From Eledone cirrhosa (Eukaryota > Mollusca > Cephalopoda > Octopoda > Eledonidae), in assembly GCA_964016885.1 (NCBI GenBank), contig OZ024747.1, forward strand, positions 7,661,795-7,725,794: a DNA stretch of 64,000 bases. The letters run 5' to 3'. Both the position numbers and the translations under genes were made by a program. The stretch's first letter is position 1; the number at the start of each line of letters is the position of its first letter. Below the pieces are notes generated by a model. That model searched no databases, had not been told where the DNA came from, and saw nothing but the letters and a program-made list of their open reading frames with translations. This document shows, piece by piece, positions 1 through 12,201 of this stretch.

Positions 1-429
1 TGGTTTACTTTATAATGTAAAAACATGTTTATATATATATGTGTAGTATTGTATAGAAGTATGTGTGTGTATATATAATGTAAGAACACATTTTATGTTT
101 TAGTGCTTATTGTATGAACAAGGCAGGTTTGTCAAACAATATCTTTTTTATTTATTTTTTGGTTTAGTTTTATTTTGATCCCCATCAAAACCTAGCAGTA
201 AACTGAATCTGTGACCAAGTCTCTCTTCTCGTGTGGAAAGGCATCAGCATTGACACATCACATTCTCTGGATGTAGAAAATCCTAATTGATAATTAATAA
301 GTTTGGTTTAAAACCCTACTCATTCCATTTAGGACTATTTGTGCTCTGTAGGAAAGTTATAATTATCACATTACTGACTCTGTTGACTTATTTATTTTTA
401 TGTAAGAAATATTACTATTTATAGTGGCA
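1..429. other. intergenic, nothing recognised
   Basis: AT-rich sequence with short TA/TG-rich stretches near the start. I see no exon with splice signals and no recognisable protein fragment on either strand. Confidence 0.5.
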
Positions 430-650
430 AAGGACGGTGGATTGGCAGAATTGGTAGTTCATTGATTAAAATACCATGATAGCATTTGATCTGAGTTCAA
501 ATTGCACTAATGTCAACTTTGCCTTTCATTTTTCCAGGTTGATAAAATAAAGTACCAATCAAGTATTGGTTGCTGATTTAATCAACTTTGCCCTTCCCCT
601 AAATTGTTGGCCTTGTGCCTAAATTAGAAACAATTATTATTATAGTCTAT
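430..650 (+). repeat. cephalopod tRNA-derived SINE, sense copy
   Basis: The copy starts with a tRNA-like head (GGTGGATTGGCAGAATTGGTAG, then a box-B-like GAGTTCAAATTGC). The body follows (GATAAAATAAAGTACC) and the tail is GGCCTTGTGCCTAAATTAGAAACAATTATTATTA. It is the only clear plus-strand copy in the first 30 kb; the array at 8,880-11,395 lies in the opposite orientation. The body carries an AATAAA hexamer. Confidence 0.8.
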
Positions 651-3600
651 AATACATCAAGAGTTTGTTTTCTTACATCATAAAGAATTAGGTAAAACCT
701 GTAGATATACAAATATTTCTAATAATGTAATAACAACATTTACAAACCCTGTTGTTATTAGAGATGGAATTACATTAGCAGAGATAGTAGAATGCTTAAA
801 TTTGTTATATCTTGTTTTGTCTCTATATTTTGAGTTCACATCTCGTCAGATTAAGGCTTAATCTTGATATGTCACATTCATCTCTCTATGATATACAAAT
901 TTATCCAAACTCACAAACCTATCTTCAATGAAGGATACATTGGATAATGTTCTACATAGCCAAAATACTCTCAAATAATATCCGTCTATCTTAACTGAAG
1001 GACACATTTTGATAATGTTCTAGATAGCTAAATATCCTTCAAATGATACTTTTCTGTCTCAAATGAAGGACACATTTGATAATGTTGTTGTAGATACTCC
1101 AAAAATTATGGGATGGTCATGGGTGGAATGCCTTTGATTGCAGCTCTGCTCAACCATATCTAGTCTGGGGCTAAACAACTTATAGACCCACTGTATTGCA
1201 GCAATAAACTCCTAGATCTCATATGTCTCCCTATAAAGCCATTGAACCATATACATCTCCTGGGTCACAGGTCATATGTCTCCAAAATGTTTAAATTACG
1301 CTGTTTTTTTTAAAATTCTAGTGTCTTTCTAAGGATAAGAGATGTGCCCCTCTAAGAGTCAAACACCAGTAGATAATGAGGGTCTGTCTTTTAGGGGTTT
1401 ATTTTACACACTGTCTGAATAAATATTAATGCTGTCCCCTCTTCTAAGTTATATATTACACATTCAAGATCATAACTGTCTGCCGATGGATTATATTAAC
1501 ATGTGTTCTCATTGGTTCATGTCATAGCTCCCTATCACATTCTCACACCTACTGGATCCACACCAAATCTTCAAAATCAAACTACACAACAGCATGTCAA
1601 ACTGTTTTCCTCCCAAATCACAATATTCTCTGGGAGTATCTCTCTACTGGTCAGTTACTGGATCATATTTGTTGTTCAGCCCTAGATTGACCTTAATTAT
1701 CCCTTTTGTGTTTTATTTAGCAGTACATTTGGGACTACATTATCCAATACGTCTTTTTTAAAGGCAATTTTGTTTTTATTTCTAGCAGGTCCTCTCATTG
1801 GCTCGTGTATAACAACTGTTTATTTCTATGGGGTACATCACAGACTCACTCAATAAGGATCCTCGTTACACACTTATATCATAAACCACATTTGATTTAT
1901 TTAAGATCACTTAGTACACCCAGTGTTTCCATAATGACTCCATTTCCATAACCACTGGATCATACATTAAATCTACCATCCAGGCAATACATTTTAACTA
2001 ATAACAATACACCTCAGTGTCATACATGTGGTGTACCAATATAAACTTCTTTGTGTCTATGTAATATGGATACTGGTTCCTCTCATAATATTTGCTTGTG
2101 AGAGCGTTTGAATTGAACATAGCAAGTTAACTAAACACTTGTTATGTACACAATATCTGACTGTGCTTACAGAAGTGGTAAGTTCAAATCCTCATATTCA
2201 TGTAATCTTTGGTTGAGTAAATATAATTTATCATCATCATCAGCATCATCATTTTACATCCACTTTTCTGTGTTTGCATGGGTTGGACAAGTCTTTTCTG
2301 GCACAGCATCCATTTGTTGCAGTTTTTCGTCATCTCTTCTACATGCATCAGCTCTCACAACCTCTGCTCAGTTCTTCCTTAGTCTCTCTCGACTGCAGCT
2401 TCATTCCACTGGGATTACTTCACACTTCTTCACCCAACAATCATCATCCATACACATCACATGTCCAAGAGTATTTAAAAATATAAGTTATCATCTCAGT
2501 ATTAAGGTTAAATGAAATGCTCATGCCTTTGCCATGTACCTTCAATTATCTGGGTATATGTGACTGTAACAGTGCACATGGTAACTAAATTGATTGGATG
2601 CCGTATCACTAGTATCTCAGTTCTAAGTAGGAATCACAGGGTGGTTTTGTGTGAATGGGTGATGAATAGTTGACTTGTCTTGCCAGGTTCTGTTGCTCTC
2701 AAAGAGAAACCTACCTACAATAGGGCCGTATCCTATTCATGGAAAGGTTTAGTGTTCATCTATTTAAAACTGTTTAGCTCCACAAATGCTTGAGGCTCAG
2801 AAAGGATTAGCTACATCTAAGTAAGTGTATGTGTGCAATTCAAGCTAGGAAATTGGAACTTGCACCCTAATTTCTTGGCTATTGTATCTCATTGGAACAA
2901 AAAGTAATGCTGATTATATTATCAAAAATAGTTTCCATGGAAACTAGCGATGGTCTGTTTAAGCAAAAACGATGCAATAAAGTTAATAAGTTTGTATGTT
3001 GTGTGGAAAAGAGGACTCTAACATTTCAAGGCTAATCTTTAATCTGAGAGAATACAAAGGTTCTTACTTCTGATCTCATTAGCTTGATGATGATGATGAT
3101 GATAATACAGAAACATATGACCACCCAGTAGTAACTTAGTATATAATAGGATGTTGTAGTTTGCTTCAAGCATTGTGTAAAGTATAGAAAATAATGTTTT
3201 ATTAAAAGGCTTCAGCATAAGAACAACTCAAGACATCCTGTTCCAAATTAGTTTCTTCAATTCTTTTGATGAAAGGATTCTATTTCGAAATATAACAATT
3301 ATTAAGTCACTCCAAGGTAACATTCCAACATCTTTGTTAACATTTAAAAAAAAACATTTAAAGTCCCATTTGCATTGCTGTAGCCTTTACATGATATGAA
3401 TATAGAGTGAATGTATGTAGGTTTACTAAAACTGGCTATGAATGTACAGTGTATGTAGGTGAGGCCATTGGCAGCCTCACTAAACTAGCTTGTTGAGGAA
3501 GGTGGCTTTGGGACATGTTGGTTGAAAAATAAAATTTGTCAAAAGAGTAGAGGAACTCAGGAGAATCAGTGGATATTTAATATTGTGTGTATATGTGTTT

Positions 3601-5403
3601 ATGTAAATGTATTTGAGAGAAAAATATTCTTAAAACTTGTGTTTGTAGTCTCTGGACATCTTACTTTGTTTTTTATCATTGCTAGTTTAATGGCTTCAAA
3701 CATTTAGAGAGTAGCAATAAAGCATTTGGCTTTATAAAATTTGATATGTATGTACTTTTTCATCTCATCCTTTCCCCCAGAGTAGGTCACAACACTCATA
3801 TCTTAGAACCACAGACCATTCTTTACATTAATCAGGGGGTATCTTGCACATCTGCAACAATGAAATACAGCCACCTATATAGTGTTCTCACTCATTAGAA
3901 CACACAAAAGATATAATATAGGTGGAAGCAGTTTCAATTCTCCAATGCAGCTGCATCCTTTGTTCAGGTGTCATTGGAGTCTTGGAGATGGCAATCTTGA
4001 TCTTGCCATACTGGTGTATGTCTTCATCACCCTGAGAGCCCATGGCTGGAAAGTATGACACCTTTAAAGGAAGAGAGAAATGGGCTGCAATAGGTGGTCA
4101 TATTTAATAGCAAGTCGTCAACCATAATGTATAATGTACTGTAACTATATATATATAGTTTTATTTATGTGTATTAAACCTGCAGCTTTGTATGTAGTGT
4201 GTGTTTATATGATGTACAAAACATGTGTATGTAGAGTATTGAATATGTATAGTGTACTAAACCTATATATGTAGGCATATTAAACCAATAGTTAGCTATG
4301 TGTGTAGGATGTATAAAACCTATAGCTGTCTATGAAGTGTTCTGTGTAAATGAGAATAAGATCTTTTTGTACAACTTGTTTATTTGTTCCACCAAATACA
4401 TAGTGGTCACCTAAGCAACAAAAATAATTAGATTGATGAGAGAAACTTATAATAGACTAAAAGTCAATGTTAAGAAATTTATTAAGTTATTATTTCCATA
4501 TTATAATTAATATTGTCTAGTATGTGTATAAACCCTAAAGCTATCTATGTAGTCTAGTGTATGTAAGTGTATAAAACCTATAGCTGTATAAGATCTGTAA
4601 CTAGAACATTATCAACTCCATATATACATACTCTAATACACGTAATGTACTGTGAGTGAACAAGAAAGACGTTTTCTTGAGTGGTGGGAGGCATTGCCCA
4701 TGGATTTAATCTCCAAGAAAGGAAAGATATTAATGCTGCTGATGTTCCGCTGAAACTTGCCAAGTCAACCCCTTTTGGAAAGATACAAATAGGGGGTAGA
4801 ATTCCAGAAGATAGGTGTTGAAAGTATAGTAGTGTTGGGGAGGGGATCTGAGGAGTTTGACACAACAAAGATGATAAGTAAGCTGGGAAAGCCTGAGTGG
4901 AAGTAACATTAGATCATCAATTTCTGAGAGGACACCATTGTAATAGCAGTAAAAAGGCCAAAGGTGGAAACAGCATGTCTGTGGGCCAGAGGCACTAATG
5001 GAAGTGTCATAATTGGTTAATATTTTTTCATTCTCAATAACTTTATGATCTAAGAATAGAATGAGGAAAACTACTCGTTCATTATCATCAATAGATCCTG
5101 GAATTGATTAAATTGTCTCTTTGGAGCTCAATCTTCAGCAAGAATTGAACTAAAAATTGCAAAGGCTTTGTGGGGAGGGGATATGATGCCATGCTTTCTT
5201 GGGGAGGAAGGATAGTCAGTTAAATTTGTCTTTTGTATTTAACTGGTGCTTTATCTAACTCACCTCTCGTCCCTGTAAAAACAAACCCAAAAAAGCATAA
5301 TCGATTGCAATAAGATTTGAACTCAGAGTCTGAGGAGGAGAACGGTTCTGACTTATTGCATTAGCCACTGGATAATTATATATACATTATATATACATAC
5401 ACA
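651..5403. other. intergenic region, repeat fragments only
   Basis: No gene is supported here. Short open frames (for example 2,144-2,515) show no domain or splice logic. A truncated LINE-type 3' end with an (ATC)n tail lies near 2,230-2,300, and a (GATGAT)n tail of the opposite orientation near 3,087-3,105. The remaining DNA is AT-rich and unassigned. Confidence 0.5.
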
Positions 5404-5526
5404 CAGGGTGGACCAAAAGTTGCAATATATATGAAGAATAATTACATTTTTAAGTTTCCATATTTATTTTTTAACGTGTTTAACATAATTACTTTTCCTA
5501 TGTATCGCAACTTTTGGTCCACCCTG
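5404..5526. mobile_element. short mariner-like MITE with perfect 20-bp terminal inverted repeats
   Basis: The left end CAGGGTGGACCAAAAGTTGC (5,404-5,423) is the exact reverse complement of the right end (5,507-5,526). The 83-bp interior is AT-rich and non-coding. Termini beginning CAGGGTG are typical of Tc1/mariner elements, so a non-autonomous mariner derivative is the likely identity. The flanks do not show a clean TA duplication. Confidence 0.75.
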
Positions 5527-6303
5527 AATGTGTGTATAAATATAAATATATATACTTTTCTTTTTAAGGATTGGAAGGAGATTTTGAAGTTTGGATTTAA
5601 TGGGGAAAATGATGTATTTTCATTCTTATTTATTGTATGTGTGGTATTAGTGTGATGGAGACTGAAGTTTCTGGTAGAATGAAGGGTAAAATTGTCCATG
5701 AGTTGCATGTGTTTTTTGTGTCATTTGACCGAGGTAAAAAAATACCTTTACAATATGACATTATAGGGGTCAGACTCTCAGCAAGGTGGGATGGATGCTG
5801 CAGATGTGTGGTTAAATGGGATGCAGTGGGATTGAACTGTGTTATATTTGTGTGTAGTAGTGAGATAGCCACTGCACATCCCATCACAACAATAGTAATG
5901 ATTCTTCTCATGTTGTTTCTAAATATAGAAATCATCAGCTGGTTCATTGGATGACTGTGTTTGCTCCAACATACAATATATATGCCATCTTTACAACAAA
6001 CAAATAGATGTATATTACCATAATGATGATGATAAAATATTACTAAACAAATTGTCTTCTTGTTTTGTTTTGTTTTTATTTCATTACTGAGATAAATGTC
6101 TATTTATTTATAACATATGGAAGATATTGCCAGTTAACTCTACCACTGGCACTAACAGTGTTTTGTTATCAATGGTTTATATATACATTTTTTATATGTT
6201 AATCTTAGCTTAACCCAAATCAGCTTTTATTCAGCGGATCTGATTTCTAATATAGGTACAGAACCAGCAACTTTTCTTTAGAGAGCGGGAGGATGCACTT
6301 TAA

Positions 6304-6502
6304 CCCTTTAGCATTTAAGCCGGCCAAAATTCTCTCACCTCTTTCCATTCAAACTGGCCGCTCATTCTGATGTGAAGGTATTGTTCTCAAAATAAATAAT
6401 ATCAAAGTCTCATAGATTCGACATTATGTGAGATAATTATGTAAGATAAAGTCTTTACCACAAAAATGCAATAGTATATTGAGTAATGTAAATGCTAATG
6501 GG
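6304..6502. mobile_element. piggyBac-type MITE (TTAA-flanked)
   Basis: The element begins CCCTTTAGCATTTAAGCCGG directly after TTAA at 6,300-6,303. It ends AAATGCTAATGGG followed by TTGA, a one-base decayed TTAA. The interior (TCTCACCTCTTT, CTCATAGATTCGACATTATG, AGATAAAGTCTTTACC) is shared with the copies at 41,361, 43,684 and 55,794. It also resembles the left end of the larger element at 30,420-31,851. Confidence 0.8.
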
Positions 6503-7689
6503 TTGATAGTGACTTAATTTTTTATTAATTAAATCTCTTGTTAGGGTATATCCATCATATCTATTAAGTTCACTCTGATTGGAACAATTGTTTCTTTTTC
6601 AGTGGGTGAATGGATATTTAACCATAATTCGATGTGGCCACTAAACTAACAACATTGATTGATTTTGTAAATACTCAGATTATCATCATCGTTTTTATGT
6701 CTGCTTTTCTATGCTTGCATGGGTTGGACCGGTCCTTCTCAGCACAGCATCACTCCACACATTGCATTATGATATATATATAAGAATGTTTACTATAATT
6801 AAAAAAGGTCGCTTGTAAAATGTACTGAAGACAAAAGACATCTTCCTTATGAAGGATGTACACTTCACCAAGGATAATTTAGAGGTGCTCGAAATAATTT
6901 TACTTGAAATTCATGATTCCCAAATGTTGCATAATACAATTCTCGGAAATTATGAATTAGATAATGAGCAGAAAATTCTACCTAGATCTGAGCTGTAGAC
7001 CAGAAGACATCATTTGTGGACAGTAGATATTCTGTGGTTAGATAAAATGTTGCTTTAGAAGTCAGCAGATTTTAGTGTTCATCATAGATTTAAGGAAGGT
7101 TAACGTGTACACACGTAAAACAAAAGGAAAATCACTGATATAGAACATCAAATGTCCTTAGAAAGAGAACCATACCAAGAATTACAAGAGTTGGTTGCAA
7201 AATTCATAAGCTGATTATGAAGGAGTGATGCTAGAGCTGTGAAATCTTGTAAGCATTAATTTCAACTCTTATAAATAACTGCATTGTTTCTTTCCAGGGA
7301 TTATGTTGAAAAATAAACCTCATTTGCTCATTCCATGAGAGTATCTTGCTTGGTCAGCCTATAAACTTTTCAACTGACCCTTGTATTGTCACAAAAATTT
7401 CCATTGAAGCTGACACTGAAACTGGGGGCTACATGAACATGCATGTCTGGTTATCCTCATACCACATGATGTGAGGAAACAATATTACTAACTAAACTAA
7501 ATTAGCCAAAATAAACACCTAATGCAAAGAGAACAATCAGTATCAAGAAAGTCGTCCAAATTGACTGGAAGGTTCGATAAAACTAAGACTGCATTGAAGA
7601 GGTTGAATTTTCTTATTAGTGCTAAACAGTTCACATATCTAGGATAGCTACAACCTAAACATATATTTGATCTTTTCTACTGCTTCTGT
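6503..7689. other. intergenic region with a mariner-type 3' end
   Basis: No gene is seen. A LINE 3'-end scrap with (ATC)n lies around 6,683-6,750. At about 7,296-7,386 there is a segment (CCAGGGATTATGTTGAAAAA, then CATTTGCTCATTCC and CTTTTCAACTGACCCTT) nearly repeated at 55,329-55,416. It reads through a GDYVEK-like end typical of mariner transposases followed by a terminal sequence, so it is probably the 3' end of an old mariner. Confidence 0.5.
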
Positions 7690-8345
7690 GAAGGGATGTG
7701 GTTTGGTGGTTAGGGTGTTCAGTGTTAAGGTTGTAAGTTCCGATAACCAGACCGGGCAGCATATGTCCTTGAGCAAGACAAAAATTTCCCCTTGCTCAAG
7801 TTCACTCAACTGGCAAAAATTAATTGTACCTGTAATTCAAGGAACCAGCTATGTCGCAATTAATCTTTCTGAGAATTACGCTAAGGGTGCATGTGTGTGG
7901 AATGCTCAGTCACTTACACATTAATTTCATGAACAGGCTGTTCCATTAATTGAACCAACTGGAACACTCATTGTCAGAAATGACGGAGGTCGAACACTTC
8001 TACAACATACATGTTTCTACTCCTCTGAATTTACTACACTCACTCAAATCCTCATGGAGGCACGTGGCCTAGAGGTAAAGGTGTTGGACTTACGATCATA
8101 ATATTGTAGGTTCGATTCCTGGACTGTGTTGTGTGTTGTGTTCTTGAGCAAAACACTTCATTTCACATTGCTCCAGTATACTCAGTTGAAAATGAGTACC
8201 AGCAATAGCTGGGAGTTTAACCCTGCGATGGACTGGCATCCTGTTCAGGAGGGGGTCTTTTACTCGCAGTTGGTTAACACAACAGAAACCAGGATAAATA
8301 CTGGCCTGATGGACCTCTGGGCCCAAGATAGACTTTAGACTCAAA
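7690..8345 (+). repeat. two adjacent tRNA-derived SINE-like repeats
   Basis: About 7,690-8,015 begins GTGGTTAGGGTGTTCAG and continues CCTTGAGCAAGACA and GTACCTGTAATTCAAGG. A second, partial copy of this family is at about 21,175-21,350. At 8,050-8,340 a different copy begins GGCACGTGGCCTAGAGGTAA with box B GGTTCGATTCCTGG, followed by CTTGAGCAAAACACTTCATT. Relatives of the second lie at 57,795-58,010 and, reversed, at 62,555-62,725. They are repeats, not functional tRNA genes. Confidence 0.7.
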
Positions 8346-8879
8346 TCCTTATTCTATACTCCAGACACTCCCTTCTCATACTGAACAAGTTCAATCTGAA
8401 AGAGCAATAAATAGCAAAAAGCAAAGGTTTTCTTCATAATAAAAAAAAACAAAGCAAAATGTAGTAAAATATAAACAACAAAAATAGTTAGACAACATGA
8501 AATATTTTGGTAGACATTTTACAGAAATTCTTGAACAAATTCCTTGTCCTTTTTTTGGTTTTGTATTAAACACCATTTTTGCTTTTGTTTTTATGTTTTT
8601 TTTATCACTCTTTTGAAGTTGCATAAGATATATAATAATACATTTTTATTTTATAGAACATGGCTTTTTTGAATTGGTTGCAAACTGGAGAAATAACAAT
8701 AGTAATAGTAGTAGTAGTAGAAATAGTGATAGTATTACTACTAGAAATAGTTGCTGTTGATGGTGGTGGTGGTAGTAGTGGTAATATTATTAATAGCCAA
8801 CATGAGATTTTAATTCAGAATTTAAAGACATTAAATACTGTACAGCATTTTGTCTTGGACATTACACTGTTCTAACAAT

Positions 8880-11395
8880 ATTGATAATTTCTAACACAGA
8901 CACAAGGCCACAAGTTTGGAGGTGGAAGGAACAGTTGATTAAATTGACCCCGGTACCTGATGGAAGGATGAAAAGTAAAGTCGACCTTAGTGAAATTTTA
9001 ACTCAGAATGCAGAAGAACATGATTATTAAACACCACAAATCTTATGCCCATCCACTGGCCTTCTTCAGATTTTTATCACAGACACAAGGCCTCAGATTT
9101 AAGAGAGGGGAGTATAGTTGATTTAATCAACTCCTGTACTTGACTAGACTAGTATTTATTTTACCATCCCAGACAGGATTTGAGCTCAGAATGTAAAAAG
9201 ACAAACTAAATACTATATAGTATTTTGGCTGACACTGACAATCCAGCCCATTCACTGCCCTCATAATAATAGTTTTTAATGTAAGCACAAGGCCAAACAT
9301 TTTGGGAAAAGGTTAAGTCGATTAAATCAGCCCTAGTACATGACTGGTATTTTATTTTACCGACCCCAGAAAGATGAAAGGCAAAGTTGACTGGTCGTGG
9401 AATTTCTGAGAAAGTAGAGCGAGAACAAACACCACAAGGCATTTTGTCCAATGCCGCAACAATTCAGCCAATCAACCATACTTTCCTCATAATAAGAATG
9501 TTTAAGATAGGCACAAAGATGAAAAGCAAAGTTGACCTCAGCAGGATTTGAACTCAGAATGTAAAGGGATGTAACTAAATAACACACATCATTTAGTATG
9601 TCACTCTTTTGATTCTGTTGTTCTTTGTAGTAATGGTTTCTGATTTAGGCATAAGGCCAACAATTTTTGGGGAGGGGAAAACCAATTAATTCCCCAGTGC
9701 ATTTCTGGTACTTTATTTTATCGACCCCGTAAGGATGAAAGGCAAAGCAAACCTCGGCAAGATTTGAATTTAGAATGTAAAGAGCCAGAACAAATACCAC
9801 AAGGACATTTTATCCAATACTCAAATGACTGCCATTCCATCACCCTAATAATAATAATAATAATAATAAAAATAATAATTTCTACTATGGGCACAAGGCC
9901 AGCGATTCTGGAGGAGGGGGAAAGTCTATTAAATTGACCCCAGTGCATTAGTGGTACTTTATTTTATCAACCTCGAAAGGATGAAAGGCAAACTTGACCT
10001 TGGAATAATAGTAGTAGTTGTGCTGATAATAGTAGTTTTGCAGCTATTAGTATTATTAGTAGTAGTGGAAGTATTATTTATAATAACCTTAATAATAATT
10101 GAACCTAGGCAACCACAGATCCGCAAATCTTTTCAGGGGAATGGTATAGTCAATTATATTGACTTCCAATACGTGATTTATTTTATGAACTCTGGGAGGA
10201 TGAAAGGCAATTTCAACATCATCTAGATTTGAACACAGAAGGTAAAGGGTTGTAACTGAATACCATAGAGCATCATGTCCACCACTGTACTAATTTTGTC
10301 GTTCCACGTTCTTAATTTTTGAGTGGTCTCTAAGCTAACAGGTTTTTTATTTTTTTCCAAAGAAAAAGTAATTGTATTTACGTCAGTATTTTGTTGGTAC
10401 TTCAACCTCACTTCTCTAGTTGTGCCTGAAGGGATTTGAATGTGGAAACAGAACTAAACCGCATAGGACATTGGTCTAGTGCCCTCCTGTTTTGTCAATC
10501 TAACTCAGATTTTGGAAGAGGAATAAAAACTAATAGTATAAATGAAGTGAATTGATTTCAATCAGGAATTGAAACCTTATCTCAAACTCAGTTTGTCAAA
10601 CATATCTTTTGCTACAACAGTGTATATCACCCAAATAATTATTTCTTTAAAAGTAAATTCCAGTGACTAGGCACCAAGACTCTATAGTGTAAGAGATAGG
10701 AAAAATTAAATGTTGGCTTTTCTTAATAAGTTAAGTAAAATGGCTTTCATTTGGTAAATGAAACCAAATAGTAGATTTAAATCTATTGTCAGGAGCTCAT
10801 TTCCTACTCTAAGCTGGTGTCCACCATTAAAATAATAATTTCTTAAATAAGCACAGGGCCAGAAATTTGGGGCTGGAGTATAGCCAATTAAACTGACCCT
10901 CATACTTGACTGGTACTTTATTTTATCGACCCCCGAGAAGGCTGAAAGTCCAAAGTCAACCTCAGCAGGATTTGAACTCAGACTTAAATGGCAGTAACTA
11001 AATGCTGACACTTCAATGATTCTGACAATCCATCACCCTAATAATAATAACAATAATAATCATTTCTATCATAGGCACAGGGCCAAAATATTAAATTGAT
11101 CTCAGTACTTAACTGGTACTTTATTTTATTGACACTGGAAGGATGAAAGGCAAAGCTGACCGTGGCAGGATTTGAAATCAGAAACAAAGATCTGTAGGGC
11201 GTTTCTTTCCTGATGCTCTAACGATTCTGCTAATTCAACTAATGAGTTCTAATTTTAGGACAAGTCCACAAATATTTTTTTGTGAAGGGATATACATCAA
11301 TCTAATTTACACCCCCCAGTTTTTGACTGGTACTTATTTTATGGATCCCAGAGGTTAGAAAAGCAAAGTAGACCTTGGTAATGGAGGGGATTTTA
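8880..11395 (-). repeat. array of about nine SINE copies, all minus-strand sense
   Basis: Successive copies start near 8,895, 9,070, 9,280, 9,495, 9,645, 9,880, 10,100, 10,845, 11,060 and 11,250. Each shows some of the order (plus-strand reading) GGCACAAGGCC, AATTTTGGGGGAGGGG, TTAAATTGACCCC, TGGTACTTTATTTTATCGAC, GGATGAAAGGCAAAG and GATTTGAACTCAGAATGTAAAG. Read on the minus strand this is tRNA head, body, tail. Copies are diverged and some truncated, so they look like independent or serial insertions rather than a recent satellite. All share the transcriptional direction of FAM98 just upstream. Confidence 0.8.
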
Positions 11396-11605
11396 ACAAA
11401 ATAAGATTAATAATTGTTATTGTAATACGTAAATGAATAAAGTAACATTAAAATTGAATAGAAAGCAATTCAAAGCAAAGTGGACTATAAAAAAGATCCA
11501 GTGGGAAAGGGAAGTGTTGTTATTGTGAGTCCAGCTGGCTGTTATATCACCTGAAGTGGTGTTGCTAGTGAGGGGCAGTAGTGGAGAGCAAGTGGAAAAT
11601 CATAC
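11396..11605 (-). other. probable FAM98 3' untranslated region
   Basis: This non-coding stretch lies directly after the FAM98 stop codon. I find no minus-strand AATAAA before the SINE array. The first candidates, AATAAAATAAA, lie at 11,120-11,130 inside a SINE, so transcript ends may be SINE-supplied. Confidence 0.4.
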
Positions 11606-12201
11606 TCAGTTTCGACCACGCCCTCTCCGTCCGCCACGTCCACCTCGCCCACCACCTCCACGTTGCTGTTGATAGCCTCTTCCCCCTCCTCCATAACCTT
11701 GGTTATCATACTGTCCTCCACTCCCTTTATAGCCGCCACCACCACCTCCACTACCACCACCACCACTACCACTACCACCGCCACCAACGCCACCACCACC
11801 ACCATAACCCCCATAGCCTTGGTCATAACCTCCACCACCACTGTTCTGACCATACATGCTGTAATTGTCTCGACCGCCACCACTGCCACCGCCACCACCA
11901 CCACCACTACCACTACCACTACCACCACCACCACCACCACTTCCTCTATGATAATTGTCTCGTCCTCCCCCACCTCTGTGGTAATTGTCTCGTCCACCAC
12001 CACCACCACCATAGTTGTTGTATGATCCACCACCACCACCACCACCACTACCACCACCACCACCACTACCAGATTGGTAGTTTGATTGGTTGTTATAATG
12101 TGGTTGTTGATACTGATGTTGATGTTGTTGATGATGTTGTTGTTGATGATGATGATGTGAGTTCTGCTGGTAAGAATTGTAGCCACCTTGCTGGTAACCT
12201 C
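11606..12201 (-). CDS. FAM98A: FAM98 terminal coding exon: Gly-rich RNA-binding tail
   Basis: This exon encodes about 197 residues of extreme composition. A Gln/His/Asn block (NSHHHHQQQHHQQHQHQYQQ) comes first, followed by long Gly runs broken by YNNYG, RDNYHRGG and YGQNSG, and the end is GRGGRGGRRGRGRN. RDNYHRGGGG occurs twice in tandem. The plus strand is open across the same stretch because of the CCACCA repeats, but those frames are shadows. Confidence 0.9.

Noticed and set aside
2144..2515. 123-codon open frame in the 5' intergenic region
   Set aside because: It runs through an (ATC)n LINE 3' end; Ser/His-rich composition reflects the repeat and there is no splice or domain support.
5630..5954. 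Overlapping 105-codon frames on both strands
   Set aside because: No homology, no splice context and mirrored open frames; chance openness.
8050..8150. tRNA gene
   Set aside because: A box-B-like GGTTCGATTCC is present, but the acceptor stem and flanks do not fold as a tRNA and the same sequence recurs as a SINE head.
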